This document shows positions 1 to 6,734 of a DNA stretch of 10,055 nt, one piece after another. The notes under the pieces are model-generated. The model was not told the DNA's origin, did no database searches, and saw only the letters and a program-made list of their open reading frames with translations. Source of the stretch: Chloroflexota bacterium. Its GTDB lineage: Bacteria > Chloroflexota > Dehalococcoidia > Tepidiformales > Tepidiformaceae. The translations under genes were made by a program, and so were the position numbers. Each line of letters starts with the position of its first letter. Position 1 is the first letter of the stretch. The stretch is taken from the NCBI GenBank assembly GCA_021823905.1, contig JAKALX010000102.1:1-10055 (forward strand), read 5' to 3'.

Positions 1-1
1 G

Positions 2-1222
2 GTGCTGGTCGACGAGCACGGTGAGCGGGTGCGCTCGCGGTGGGTTGCAAACCGGGTGGACGCGATCGAGGAGGCGATCGCCGAGCTGGTGCTCGGGCTA
101 CCGGCGCAGGTGGGACTGCGGCTGGTGACCGAGGCGACCCGGTCGTTGGGTGGGGTGCTGGCACAGGTGGCGACGTCGCTGGGCCTCGAGCTTTGGCAGG
201 TCAACCCCAAGGCGCTGGCGCGCTACCGCGAGGTGGAAGGACAGCCACGCAAGGACGACGACCGGGATGCGTGGCTGGCGGCGCGGATGTGCATGGGTGG
301 TGTCGCGGGATGCCGGAAGGTGCTGGACCCACGGCCGGAGGAACGGGCGCTGAGTCGGTTGAGTCGGCTGCACGCTCAGCTCCAGGGCAAGCGCTCGGCC
401 GCGCTGAGCCAGCTGCGGGCGCGGGTGCTGGACTTGGCGCCGGAAATGCTGAGTGAGGACTGGGAGGGGCCAGCGTTTCCTGGCAAGGGGATGCTGGCCG
501 TCCTGACCCGGTGGCCGGCACTCATTGGCCTGAAGTCCGCCCGGGTGGCAACGATTGAGCGTCTGTTGCGGAGCTCGACCCGATGCGGGGAGCGCTGCCG
601 AACGATGGCTGAGGCTCTCAAGGCGGCGTCGGCGCGGGTCCGCCTGGGCACGGTCGAGCGGGCGGTGGTCGCCATCGAAATGCGGGCCTTCATCGAGGAG
701 ATCCGCACCCTTGACGTCTCGCTGGCTGAGGTCGATGCCGAGGTCCGACGGAGCGTCGACCAGCATCCGATCGGGCGCAAGCTGTTGGCCATGCCGGCGG
801 TCGGCTACCTCACGGCAGCGGCGGAAGTGGGCGAGATCCTGCCGCTGGCGCGCAACGTCGCCGAGGGTAAGGCTGCGACCTACGCGGGACTGACACCACT
901 GTCGCGGAGTAGCGGAAAGATCGAAGGCCGTCCACGCTTGGCGCGCGGGGTCAACAAACACGCCCTTCGCGCCAATTACCTGTCCGCGCTGGCCGCCCTG
1001 CAAAACAGTGCGCTCGATGCGGCGTATTACCGCAAGCAGTACCAACGCCACGAAGGACACCCCAAGCCGCACGTCGTCGCGCTTCTAGCTCTGGCCCGAC
1101 AGCGCTTCAAGGTCCTCTACAAGCTGATGACCACGGACGCGGCCTACGACAAGGAGATCCTCATCGCCAGTCACCTCGACCGGGAGCGCCAAAACACGAA
1201 CAACGGCACACGACCGGCCTAG
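2..1222 (+). CDS. IS110-family transposase, 5' end cut by the window edge
   Basis: This is a DEDD (RuvC-like) transposase that moves its element through a circular intermediate, in characterised members guided by a bridge RNA. The visible 406 residues keep the second acidic residue in TEATRSLG (E44), the KDDDRDA motif (family K[ST]DxxDA, D86 and D89), and the C-terminal Transposase_20 domain. That domain includes AGLTPL (about 295-300), the SSG segment (S303/S304, where the family's catalytic serine lies) and the basic stretch RGVNKHALRANYL. The first catalytic Asp normally lies 15-20 residues before the visible start, so the GTG at base 2 is probably not the true start and the gene continues upstream of the window. 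Nothing inside the visible part is broken. Downstream are hairpins that may belong to the element's right end. Family assignment is secure; the IS110 versus IS1111 subgroup is not decided. Confidence 0.93.
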   Translation: MLVDEHGERVRSRWVANRVDAIEEAIAELVLGLPAQVGLRLVTEATRSLGGVLAQVATSLGLELWQVNPKALARYREVEGQPRKDDDRDAWLAARMCMGGVAGCRKVLDPRPEERALSRLSRLHAQLQGKRSAALSQLRARVLDLAPEMLSEDWEGPAFPGKGMLAVLTRWPALIGLKSARVATIERLLRSSTRCGERCRTMAEALKAASARVRLGTVERAVVAIEMRAFIEEIRTLDVSLAEVDAEVRRSVDQHPIGRKLLAMPAVGYLTAAAEVGEILPLARNVAEGKAATYAGLTPLSRSSGKIEGRPRLARGVNKHALRANYLSALAALQNSALDAAYYRKQYQRHEGHPKPHVVALLALARQRFKVLYKLMTTDAAYDKEILIASHLDRERQNTNNGTRPA

Positions 1223-1278
1223 CCTATGCGCGCATCTAACGCCGTCCTACTCCACCTTGACTTCTGATAGAGGTACCT

Positions 1279-1380
1279 ATGTGGGAGGAGAAGGCGTTCA
1301 ACCAACACCGGTTGGCCCTCGAGGAGCACCTGGCCGAGGTCGAGGCGAGCGAGTCGCCCAAGAAGGTGAGATGGCGATAA
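1279..1380 (+). CDS. Doubtful 33-residue ORF after the transposase
   Basis: An ATG at 1279 follows a purine-rich GAGGT (spacing about 4-5 nt) and opens a 33-residue frame ending at TAA 1378-1380. The peptide begins MWEEKAFNQHRLALEEHLAE and is Glu-rich and helix-prone, ending PKKVRWR. I recognise no family. It could be a remnant of a gene cut by the IS element, or chance. Its codons are GC-rich like the neighbours. It has no membrane segment or signal peptide. Confidence 0.2.
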   Translation: MWEEKAFNQHRLALEEHLAEVEASESPKKVRWR

Positions 1381-1613
1381 CTGGTACCGATCTCCGATCG
1401 CGGGGCGCTGTGCGGGCCTGGGAGGCGACTACGCCGGGCAGTGTGCCCCGGTCGGGCCGTCTGCGGGTGTGGGGTTGCTGTGTGCACGGTCGTCCTGGCG
1501 TGGGGGTGCTCGCCGGGCCTGTTGCTGAATCGCCACTGAGGAGTGGTCACAGACCGCAAAGCTTATAAAGGTAGACGTCTCAAGAGGGTGCAGCGACCGT
1601 TGCCTGAGCACGC

Positions 1614-1619
1614 TAGAAT
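1614..1619 (+). promoter_or_regulatory. Possible -10 box for the exported protein gene
   Basis: TAGAAT matches the -10 consensus at five of six positions and lies 36 bp before the chosen ATG. No good -35 box lies at normal spacing; TTGCCT at 1600-1605 is only 8 bp upstream. The call rests on the -10 hexamer and position alone. Confidence 0.25.
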
Positions 1620-1655
1620 GCGCTCCAGCGACGGCACACCAACGAGGTGCAGACC

Positions 1656-3173
1656 ATGAGCATGATCTCTCGATTCCGCAACGCGATGAAGAGCACTGCC
1701 GGCAGGGCGACGCTGGCCACGATGATCGGGGCTGGTGCGCTGTTCGGTGTTGGGCGCAATGCGAGCGCGCAGACCGTGCCGCCGCCGACGCCGCAGATCG
1801 TCACGGTGCTGGGCAGCGGGAACGGCCTGAACGGGACGCGGTGGATCAGCGAGCTGCTCCTGGGGAACCCGAACGCGCAGGATGCGCACGGCAAGATCGT
1901 CTTCTACAACACCAGCCCGGGAAACGATGACACCAACCCGAGCACGCCGTATACCGTCCCGAAGTTCGGCACGCTCACCCTCTCTGACCCCATCAAGGCG
2001 GCGGGCTTGTCCGGGAATTGGAGCGTGAAGATCGTGCCGGAGGATGTGCCGGTGAGCGCGTCCGCGCGCACGTGGAACCAGCAGGACCGCGACGGGAATC
2101 CTGGAACGGTCACGCAGCTCTCCCAGTACGAGAACGCGACGAGCATGGACAACCTGCTCCTTGACGGCGACGCGGCGACGTTCGTCTTGCCGGACAGCAC
2201 GCCCCAATCCGACGGCAAGCCGGCCTTCCGCGCGAACCTCCACTATTACACCGAGGCCGCGGTGGCCGGGGAGATCCCGCAGTTCCGCGTCACGCTCTTC
2301 GACCGCTTCGGCAACTACGTGAACGAGACCCTCGTGACCGGCGCGGACCACGCGCACGGACAGATCGTGAACGTCGTCCCCACGCTCTTCGGGCGCGACC
2401 AGGCGCCCTACGACCGCCTCCTCATCACGCCCAACAACACGCCAGGCTACCGCAGCAAACTCCGCATCATCGCGACGCCCGTCCAGAACAACGAGGACCT
2501 CTCCGGCTTCGACGACGGCGGCGTACAAGAGGCGAGCGTGGAGAAGCTCGTGACCGATTCCAGCTTCCAGGTCGCGCCCGGCACGGTCGAAGCCAACGAC
2601 ACCTTTGCCTATCGGCTCCACGTCAAGAGCGCGCCCGGCACCACCATCACCGGCTGCGCCATCACGGCGGGCATCCAAGGTTATGTCCCCGGGAACGGCA
2701 CCAACGACTTCACTTGGGAACAATCCAGCACCGCCACCGTCGCCGGCAGCTACCCGCTCAGCGCGAGCTGCGGCATCAAGGACCTCAACGGCGACCACAC
2801 CAGAACAATTGTTGGCAACACGATGACGGTGAATCCGGAGAAGGACGGCTACGTCGCCACCTACGCCGACGCGAAAGCATTCATCATGAACAAGTTGGAC
2901 CTTGTCTCGACATGGGCAAGTCACGGGCTCTTTGATGGCCAACCATATGCTCCAGCCACTTGGAAAACGGCATGGCCTCTCTATTTCGACGGCGTCGCAA
3001 ATGCGTCTAACCCTGAAATCAGCACAATAGTATTCAATGATATCGGCAACACGATGACAGGAAATGACGTGCTCCTGAAACTGACAAACGGAACGCAACA
3101 GGCCATCATGGGCCTCCCCGAGCAAGAGTTCGACCAATTCCGTAATGCGGTGAAGGCGAAGCTGCCGCAGTGA
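1656..3173 (+). CDS. Exported modular beta-sandwich protein with an atypical C-terminal region
   Basis: The 505-residue product starts with a signal peptide: basic MSMISRFRNAMK, a hydrophobic stretch (about 17-33), and an ASA|QT cleavage site after residue 38. The ATG at 1656 is preferred over GTG 1647 because GAGGTG sits 6 nt before it. After the signal come two related modules. The first, about 50-150, has GTRWISELLLGNPNAQ, like the 'W-x-[ST]-[DE]-[LV]-x-[LV]-x-NP' pattern I recall in modular secreted proteins. The second, about 170-280, has AFRANLHYYTEAAV and FRVTLFDRFGNYV. An Ig/PKD-like segment (about 285-392) ends in SCGIKDLNGD. The last 111 residues (about 395-505) match no module I know and are lower in GC. 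The protein is probably periplasmic or surface-exposed; no membrane anchor or sorting signal is visible. Its function is unknown. The stop lies 5 bp before the next gene. Confidence 0.8.
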   Translation: MSMISRFRNAMKSTAGRATLATMIGAGALFGVGRNASAQTVPPPTPQIVTVLGSGNGLNGTRWISELLLGNPNAQDAHGKIVFYNTSPGNDDTNPSTPYTVPKFGTLTLSDPIKAAGLSGNWSVKIVPEDVPVSASARTWNQQDRDGNPGTVTQLSQYENATSMDNLLLDGDAATFVLPDSTPQSDGKPAFRANLHYYTEAAVAGEIPQFRVTLFDRFGNYVNETLVTGADHAHGQIVNVVPTLFGRDQAPYDRLLITPNNTPGYRSKLRIIATPVQNNEDLSGFDDGGVQEASVEKLVTDSSFQVAPGTVEANDTFAYRLHVKSAPGTTITGCAITAGIQGYVPGNGTNDFTWEQSSTATVAGSYPLSASCGIKDLNGDHTRTIVGNTMTVNPEKDGYVATYADAKAFIMNKLDLVSTWASHGLFDGQPYAPATWKTAWPLYFDGVANASNPEISTIVFNDIGNTMTGNDVLLKLTNGTQQAIMGLPEQEFDQFRNAVKAKLPQ

Positions 3174-3178
3174 TATCC

Positions 3179-3457
3179 ATGATTAACGCAAAGATCTGTT
3201 GGGCGCGAGGGGACGTCGTTACTGGAAGGTATACCTATACCGACGATACTGGTGAGGGTTTTGAGATGTTTCTCACGAGCCCGCGTGAAGGGGAGATGAG
3301 TGTCGAGTTCATCATGACTATCGTAGAGTTACGCGAATTCATCACCGTGCTTACTGATATCGCCAACGGCAGAGAGGCCTTCATCAAGGCGAAGCAAGCG
3401 GAATACGTAACAAAGGACTGTAGCAATCCTCGTCCGCCGCGACCGTCGAAGGATTAG
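3179..3457 (+). CDS. Small hypothetical protein coupled to the exported protein
   Basis: The 92-residue product begins MINAKICWARGDVV. The ATG at 3179 lies 5 bp after the stop of the exported protein; an in-frame GTG at 3170 would instead overlap that stop. No separate ribosome binding site is visible, so translation is probably coupled. The N-terminal half looks like beta-strands (VTGRYTYTDDTGEGFEMFLT). The second half is helical (VEFIMTIVELREFITVLTDI), with a Pro- and charge-rich tail. There is no signal peptide, so it is likely cytoplasmic. GC is about 50-55% in the two lines I counted, like the low-GC tail of the upstream gene, which suggests both arrived together. I recognise no family. 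An immunity or chaperone role for the upstream C-terminal region is conjecture from size and position. Confidence 0.65.
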   Translation: MINAKICWARGDVVTGRYTYTDDTGEGFEMFLTSPREGEMSVEFIMTIVELREFITVLTDIANGREAFIKAKQAEYVTKDCSNPRPPRPSKD

Positions 3458-3725
3458 AGCGCTATCCGTTCGTCAGGATTGTTCTTCCGGCGCGTTTGCC
3501 TGTTGCGCGCAGGTGGGGCAGTCGGGCCGTCGTTCGAACGCACGCCGTGGCATTGTGACCTGCTGCCAGCGACGCTGCCACACTTCAGCTACTTGCGTAC
3601 CTGGCACCTCTAGTACATGACACCCATGGCCCTACCGCCCAGCCACAATACTGTCAATAAGCGTGGACGTGGTACCTAAGGGAGGGCAACCTAGCCGGTC
3701 TACCCGACACCGATTTTGCTCTTCG
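3458..3725. other. Intergenic region between convergent genes
   Basis: About 270 bp separate the small gene from the end of the minus-strand 564-residue gene. The region holds a perfect 10-bp palindrome, CGTTCGAACG (3531-3540), and a small inverted repeat, CAGCGACGCTG. No T-tailed terminator hairpin, tRNA or convincing ORF was seen. Confidence 0.4.
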
Positions 3726-5420
3726 CTAGTAGCAGAGGTCGCAGGCCAGGCGGTTTGCACTCATGATGATCTGCGCTGCACCCCGAAATGCCGGGTCGGT
3801 CCATTCCTCCTCGGTTCTTGCAGCGATTAGGATATGAGAGGGCACGTACCCCACCGGGTTCTGCCTCTCGCACGAATCGAGCCAACTCAGCCAGAGTTCA
3901 CCTGCGGCAACCTCCCCTTCACATTCCACCCCGAAGTAGTCGGGGAGATGAACGTCGATGGCACCCAGCGACTCATCGAGGCTGCTTCCCTCGCTTCGCA
4001 ATATTGCATCAACCGGGGCGCGCCCAGCAGCCGCGATTCCCGCCTGAAGGAAACAGATGACGTCCATGATTATCCGGTTCAGTTGAGGCACCGAGGCGCG
4101 TGCGGCGGTATGCCTGAGAACGGTTTCGATCTTCGCCATGCTCGCGCCCGCGGAGTCGGAGAGCAAGATTGACTTTTCGCGAACCGCTTGCGTCGAGCCG
4201 CCGCCTTTTGCAACCGCGTCCAGCGAAAGGGGCGTATATGGCAGCAGCATCCAGTCGCCCAAGACATATTGCGGAAGATACACGGCAGCGAATTGGCGGC
4301 GTTTCCCCCCCCTCGAAGCCTTATGACCGACGCTCGCGTCATGTCCCTCACCCCAGGACCGAAACGCGAAGTCCAGCTCGTCATAGGGTTCGTCAAATGA
4401 GCGCTCGGACGAGGGGGCGACCTTCACGTGAGTTCCGCGGTAGTCGTCCTGAGCATAGTATTGCGCAAAGAAGTAGCAGAGCGTCTCGATGCTCAGGATC
4501 CGGAAACTTTGTGCGATTGTGCGAATCACACTCAGGTGGGGCGCAAGGGCCTTTTCCAACGCGGCGAGGGCCCCGGGAAACCTACTGAGACTTTGAAGGG
4601 GCGAATCGGCAGCGACAGACACCTGAAGTGGACGTCCGATAGCTGCGAGCTCTGCATTGCCCAGAGGCGCCACAGTTTCCACGCATCTGTCTCCCCAGAG
4701 GACTGCCGCCAATTCGAGGTACCGATTGGCGATCATGGTGAGCTTCTGGCTATTGATTGCGCCCTTCTTTTGATACGGAACAATCGCATGCACGCGCACT
4801 GTGGCACCAACGCCCTCATAAAGTCGTTGCCGTCTATCTTGACAAAGTCGCAGTCCTGCTTCGATCTCGTGGTCGGTTAGGTCGAAACGCTTAAGGGAAC
4901 GGTTATAGCTAATCCAGGAGACGTCTGCGAGCAGTACATGTAGGGGAACGCGAAGCGCTTGACCGGCACGCCACGCTCGCCCAATGTCCGCCAAGAGGAG
5001 GATGGAATCATCGATTGCGCTGAGGCCGTGCGCCAAGAGGACTGCTGCGGGATCGGTTCTCGCGAAGTTCTTCAACCTCGTTTCGACGCCAAGTGCGTCC
5101 CACACCTTCCACGCATGGTGCGCGGGCTCCCTTGGGCCATCGTCGCTCCTGGCTTGGCGCTGTTCGCCAAATGCTAGGAATGACCACTTACCCAGTAACT
5201 TCTCTGGGAACGCCAGAAAGAGCGCTTCCGGCGCAGGGCTCGGTGACTGCCTCTCGTCACCGCCACGACGGAGCGCCTCGAATAGATGTGCCCTGAATGA
5301 CGCGCCCTCCTGCCTTACCGCGACGCTCTTCAAAAGACCCTTCTTCTGTCTCTCGGCAGCTGCGAGACGAGTGCGGATCCGCCCTCGGGCGAGTTCCGCC
5401 GCTGCTCTCAGATCTAGCAT
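3726..5420 (-). CDS. Unrecognised 564-residue cytoplasmic protein
   Basis: The start at 5420 (MLDLRAAAELARGRIRTRLA) is chosen because GGAGG lies 10 nt before it; the frame stays open to 5615, but that extension looks non-coding. There is no signal peptide or clear membrane helix. Visible parts are a basic helical N-terminus (1-35), a hydrophobic strand-rich core at 125-170 (AVLLAHGLSAIDDSILLLAD, then RVPLHVLLADVSWISYNRSL), and a charged stretch (LTDHEIEAGLRLCQDRRQRL). Further on are VRVHAIVPYQKKGAINSQKL near 208-227, an aromatic region near 364-376 (LCYFFAQYYAQDDY), and a C-terminus ending CDLCY. The alternation of strands and helices in 125-245 suggests a nucleotide-binding Rossmann-like or transferase fold, but no catalytic motif I can name is present. 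It lies beside defence genes, on the opposite strand, with its own upstream region. A G8 run occurs inside the gene (minus strand, 4306-4313). Confidence 0.75.
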   Translation of the reverse strand: MLDLRAAAELARGRIRTRLAAAERQKKGLLKSVAVRQEGASFRAHLFEALRRGGDERQSPSPAPEALFLAFPEKLLGKWSFLAFGEQRQARSDDGPREPAHHAWKVWDALGVETRLKNFARTDPAAVLLAHGLSAIDDSILLLADIGRAWRAGQALRVPLHVLLADVSWISYNRSLKRFDLTDHEIEAGLRLCQDRRQRLYEGVGATVRVHAIVPYQKKGAINSQKLTMIANRYLELAAVLWGDRCVETVAPLGNAELAAIGRPLQVSVAADSPLQSLSRFPGALAALEKALAPHLSVIRTIAQSFRILSIETLCYFFAQYYAQDDYRGTHVKVAPSSERSFDEPYDELDFAFRSWGEGHDASVGHKASRGGKRRQFAAVYLPQYVLGDWMLLPYTPLSLDAVAKGGGSTQAVREKSILLSDSAGASMAKIETVLRHTAARASVPQLNRIIMDVICFLQAGIAAAGRAPVDAILRSEGSSLDESLGAIDVHLPDYFGVECEGEVAAGELWLSWLDSCERQNPVGYVPSHILIAARTEEEWTDPAFRGAAQIIMSANRLACDLCY

Positions 5421-5539
5421 CTCCCACCTACCTCCATTTGAGCTGGCCCGATTCCCTGGACAGACAAGTGATCTTACTCGTGCTTCGTCTTTGATGGAAG
5501 CCTCAGTTCGGTTGGCGTTGCGGTAACCTGTACCAGTCG

Positions 5540-5561
5540 CATCGGTACCACATCGGTACCA
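5540..5561. repeat. Exact tandem 11-bp repeat (CATCGGTACCA x2)
   Basis: Two perfect copies sit head-to-tail at 5540-5550 and 5551-5561, each containing the palindrome GGTACC. Related words flank them on the left: GGTAACC at 5522-5528 and TGTACCA at 5530-5536. The repeat is about 120 bp upstream of the 564-residue gene and about 165 bp upstream of the small plus-strand gene. Its place and internal dyads suit an operator for a dimeric regulator, but this is inference. Confidence 0.5.
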
Positions 5562-5715
5562 GGTGCGCAGAAGTTGAGAGAGTCCATCCACTTGGCTGGC
5601 ATCGGGAGAATGCAAGGGGTGACGGCGATCCTTGTCTCACCATTCTTTAGCGCTGAGTCGATGCGGCCTTGCGCGCCTCGGCATTGCAACGACCGGGGGC
5701 GAGTTGACGAGGGCG

Positions 5716-5720
5716 GGAGG
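5716..5720 (+). promoter_or_regulatory. Strong ribosome binding site for the 5726 gene
   Basis: GGAGG lies 5 nt before the ATG at 5726. This decides the start against other open frames that run through the region. Confidence 0.6.
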
Positions 5721-5725
5721 CCACG

Positions 5726-6103
5726 ATGGGCGAGGCGGATGCACTACGATTGGTGGAGGCTGTGCGCGCGGCGTGCATCACCGCCGTCGAGCAGGTCTGG
5801 GAGGAGGCCGGTGCCCGCGCCCCCTGTGCAGAGGGTCGCTGGGAGCTGGCGATCGATACGATAGAAGCGCTTGATAGGACCTCCAGGTATCCCATTGGGC
5901 CTCTTGCGTGGCAGGCGTTCCGTGAGCGCAAGTCGGAGCGGCGCCGGGGAATCGGCGAAACCGCGGCTCTCCGCCGCGGGGCGGGACATGCCAGCCGCAC
6001 GGTCGTCGCACGTGTGGCAAGGGGCCTGCGCACGGGGCATCTGACGTCCCGTGCACCAACCCAGCATTTGCAGCGCTCGCGGAGAGGATCGGGCAAACGC
6101 TGA
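5726..6103 (+). CDS. Small hypothetical protein, C-terminal part possibly degenerate
   Basis: The predicted product has 125 residues. The first ~50 (MGEADALRLVEAVRAACITA, then AEGRWELAIDTIEALD) look like a genuine short helical protein. They resemble, from memory, a widespread ~60-residue bacterial family with the pattern 'AxRxACxxAAxxAYEDAGxxGLCxEGRWE'. The rest is Arg-, Gly- and Ser-rich and reads like translated non-coding GC-rich DNA. Other frames have stops (TGA TAG) at the end of the conserved part, near 5870. The likely story is a frameshift or loss of the original end, leaving a read-through tail. The function is unknown and no catalytic motif is visible. The gene stands alone, 62 bp before the Vsr leader, in the same direction. 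Confidence 0.45.
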   Translation: MGEADALRLVEAVRAACITAVEQVWEEAGARAPCAEGRWELAIDTIEALDRTSRYPIGPLAWQAFRERKSERRRGIGETAALRRGAGHASRTVVARVARGLRTGHLTSRAPTQHLQRSRRGSGKR

Positions 6104-6165
6104 CGAGCCGGGCGAGTTCATCCGGGCGACAATAGACGAAATGGGATACCTGGAGGCACCTATCA

Positions 6166-6231
6166 ATGCAGTCGCCTATTGGGTCTACCCCCGACAACAA
6201 TGGGCAACCGGCACCGATTGCGTTACCATGA
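6166..6231 (+). CDS. Possible 21-residue leader peptide coupled to vsr
   Basis: An ATG at 6166 follows GGAGG (6152-6156) at 9 nt spacing and opens a 21-codon frame, starting MQSPIGSTPDNNGQPAPIAL, that ends at TGA 6229-6231. This stop overlaps the chosen vsr ATG (6228-6230) as ATGA. The vsr start has no ribosome binding site of its own, so the leader could bring ribosomes to it. The peptide is short and low-complexity with no known function. Its value would lie in being translated, not in its sequence. Confidence 0.4.
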   Translation: MQSPIGSTPDNNGQPAPIALP

Positions 6232-6734
6232 TACTCGTGCCTGCGACGGCCAAAACGACCGCCCCGATTGCCTCGCCGCCGCCCTCTTCGGAGGCCGCAC
6301 GCGCTCGGATGCTGGCTTGCCGGCCCCGAGACAGTGGGCCAGAGGCTGCCTTGAGGTCAGCACTCCACCGAATGGGCCTGCGGTTCAGGGTGGACTCGCA
6401 GCCGTTGCCCGGGCTGCGAAGGCGCGCCGACATTGTATTCGGGCCCGCACGCGTAGCGGTGTTCGTTGACGGTTGTTTCTGGCACGGTTGCACTCGACAC
6501 GGCACCTGGCCAAAGGCGAACGGAGAGTTTTGGCGCCGGAAGATCGAAGCCAATAGGGAACGGGACAAGGACACTGGTCGCAGGCTTCGGGAGGCGGGCT
6601 GGCTTGAAATCCGTGTCTGGGAACACGGGTCCGTTGCGCGGGCCGCGGAGCGGATCTACCGTATCGTTATGACGAGAAGGCGCTTATCCCATAGAGGGCC
6701 AGAACAGTCGGTGCATCCGAGGCACAGCAAATGA
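6228..6734 (+). CDS. vsr: Very short patch repair endonuclease (Vsr)
   Basis: The 168-residue product nicks DNA 5' of the T in T:G mismatches made when 5-methylcytosine deaminates, so that repair restores C. Visible family signatures are SSEAARARMLACRPRDSGPE (20-39), the RRADIVF segment whose Asp68 corresponds to the catalytic Asp, VDGCFWHGC (80-88) with metal-binding Cys/His, and the WPKANGEFWRRKIEANRERD block (94-113). GWLEIRVWEHG (124-134) closes the domain. The ATG at 6228 keeps the whole domain; the frame opens at 6051, but that extension looks non-coding. The ~20-residue N-terminal lead and ~30-residue basic tail are longer than in compact homologues. The stop overlaps the methyltransferase ATG (ATGA), so the two are translated as an operon. 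Confidence 0.93.
   Translation: MILVPATAKTTAPIASPPPSSEAARARMLACRPRDSGPEAALRSALHRMGLRFRVDSQPLPGLRRRADIVFGPARVAVFVDGCFWHGCTRHGTWPKANGEFWRRKIEANRERDKDTGRRLREAGWLEIRVWEHGSVARAAERIYRIVMTRRRLSHRGPEQSVHPRHSK

Larger units (their letters stand above)
1223..1655. other. Intergenic region after the transposase, with two hairpins
   Basis: About 430 bp lack a convincing gene. The region contains an imperfect hairpin at 1434-1451 (CCGGGCA, loop GTG, TGCCCCGG, one bulged base) and a short perfect one at 1533-1546 (CCACT, GAGG, AGTGG), both within GC-rich sequence. Part of it is likely the right end of the IS110 element. Members of the IS1111 subgroup carry their bridge RNA downstream of the transposase, so a structured RNA here is possible but not shown. 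No T-rich terminator tail follows either hairpin. The 3' part, after about 1560, probably holds the promoter of the exported protein. Confidence 0.4.
5421..5725. other. Divergent intergenic region
   Basis: This 305-bp stretch lies between the start of the minus-strand 564-residue gene and the start of the plus-strand small gene, so it should hold both promoters. No hexamer pair with good spacing stands out on either strand. The clear structure is the tandem repeat listed separately and several GGTAACC/GGTACC-type words around it (5522-5561). Open frames run through it on both strands but lack ribosome binding sites and normal protein composition. Confidence 0.5.

Noticed and set aside
98..1072. 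324-residue open frame on the minus strand
   Set aside because: It is the antisense of the transposase gene, with Arg/Gln/His-rich low-quality composition. The transposase motifs on the plus strand explain this DNA.
1563..3137. 524-residue open frame on the minus strand
   Set aside because: It lies opposite the exported protein, is dominated by Arg/Val/Asp/Ala as expected for the antisense of GC-rich codons, and has no ribosome binding site or family motif.
3531..3540. GTTCGAA resembling a tRNA T-loop
   Set aside because: It is part of a perfect palindrome, CGTTCGAACG, and no acceptor, D or anticodon arms can be paired around it.
5421..5615. 65-residue N-terminal extension of the unknown minus-strand gene
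   Set aside because: The extension crosses the tandem repeat and has irregular composition, while the ATG at 5420 has a clear GGAGG before it.
6051..6227. 59-residue N-terminal extension of Vsr
   Set aside because: Vsr homologues begin shortly before the SSEAARARM segment. The extension looks like translated intergenic DNA and overlaps the better-supported leader frame.
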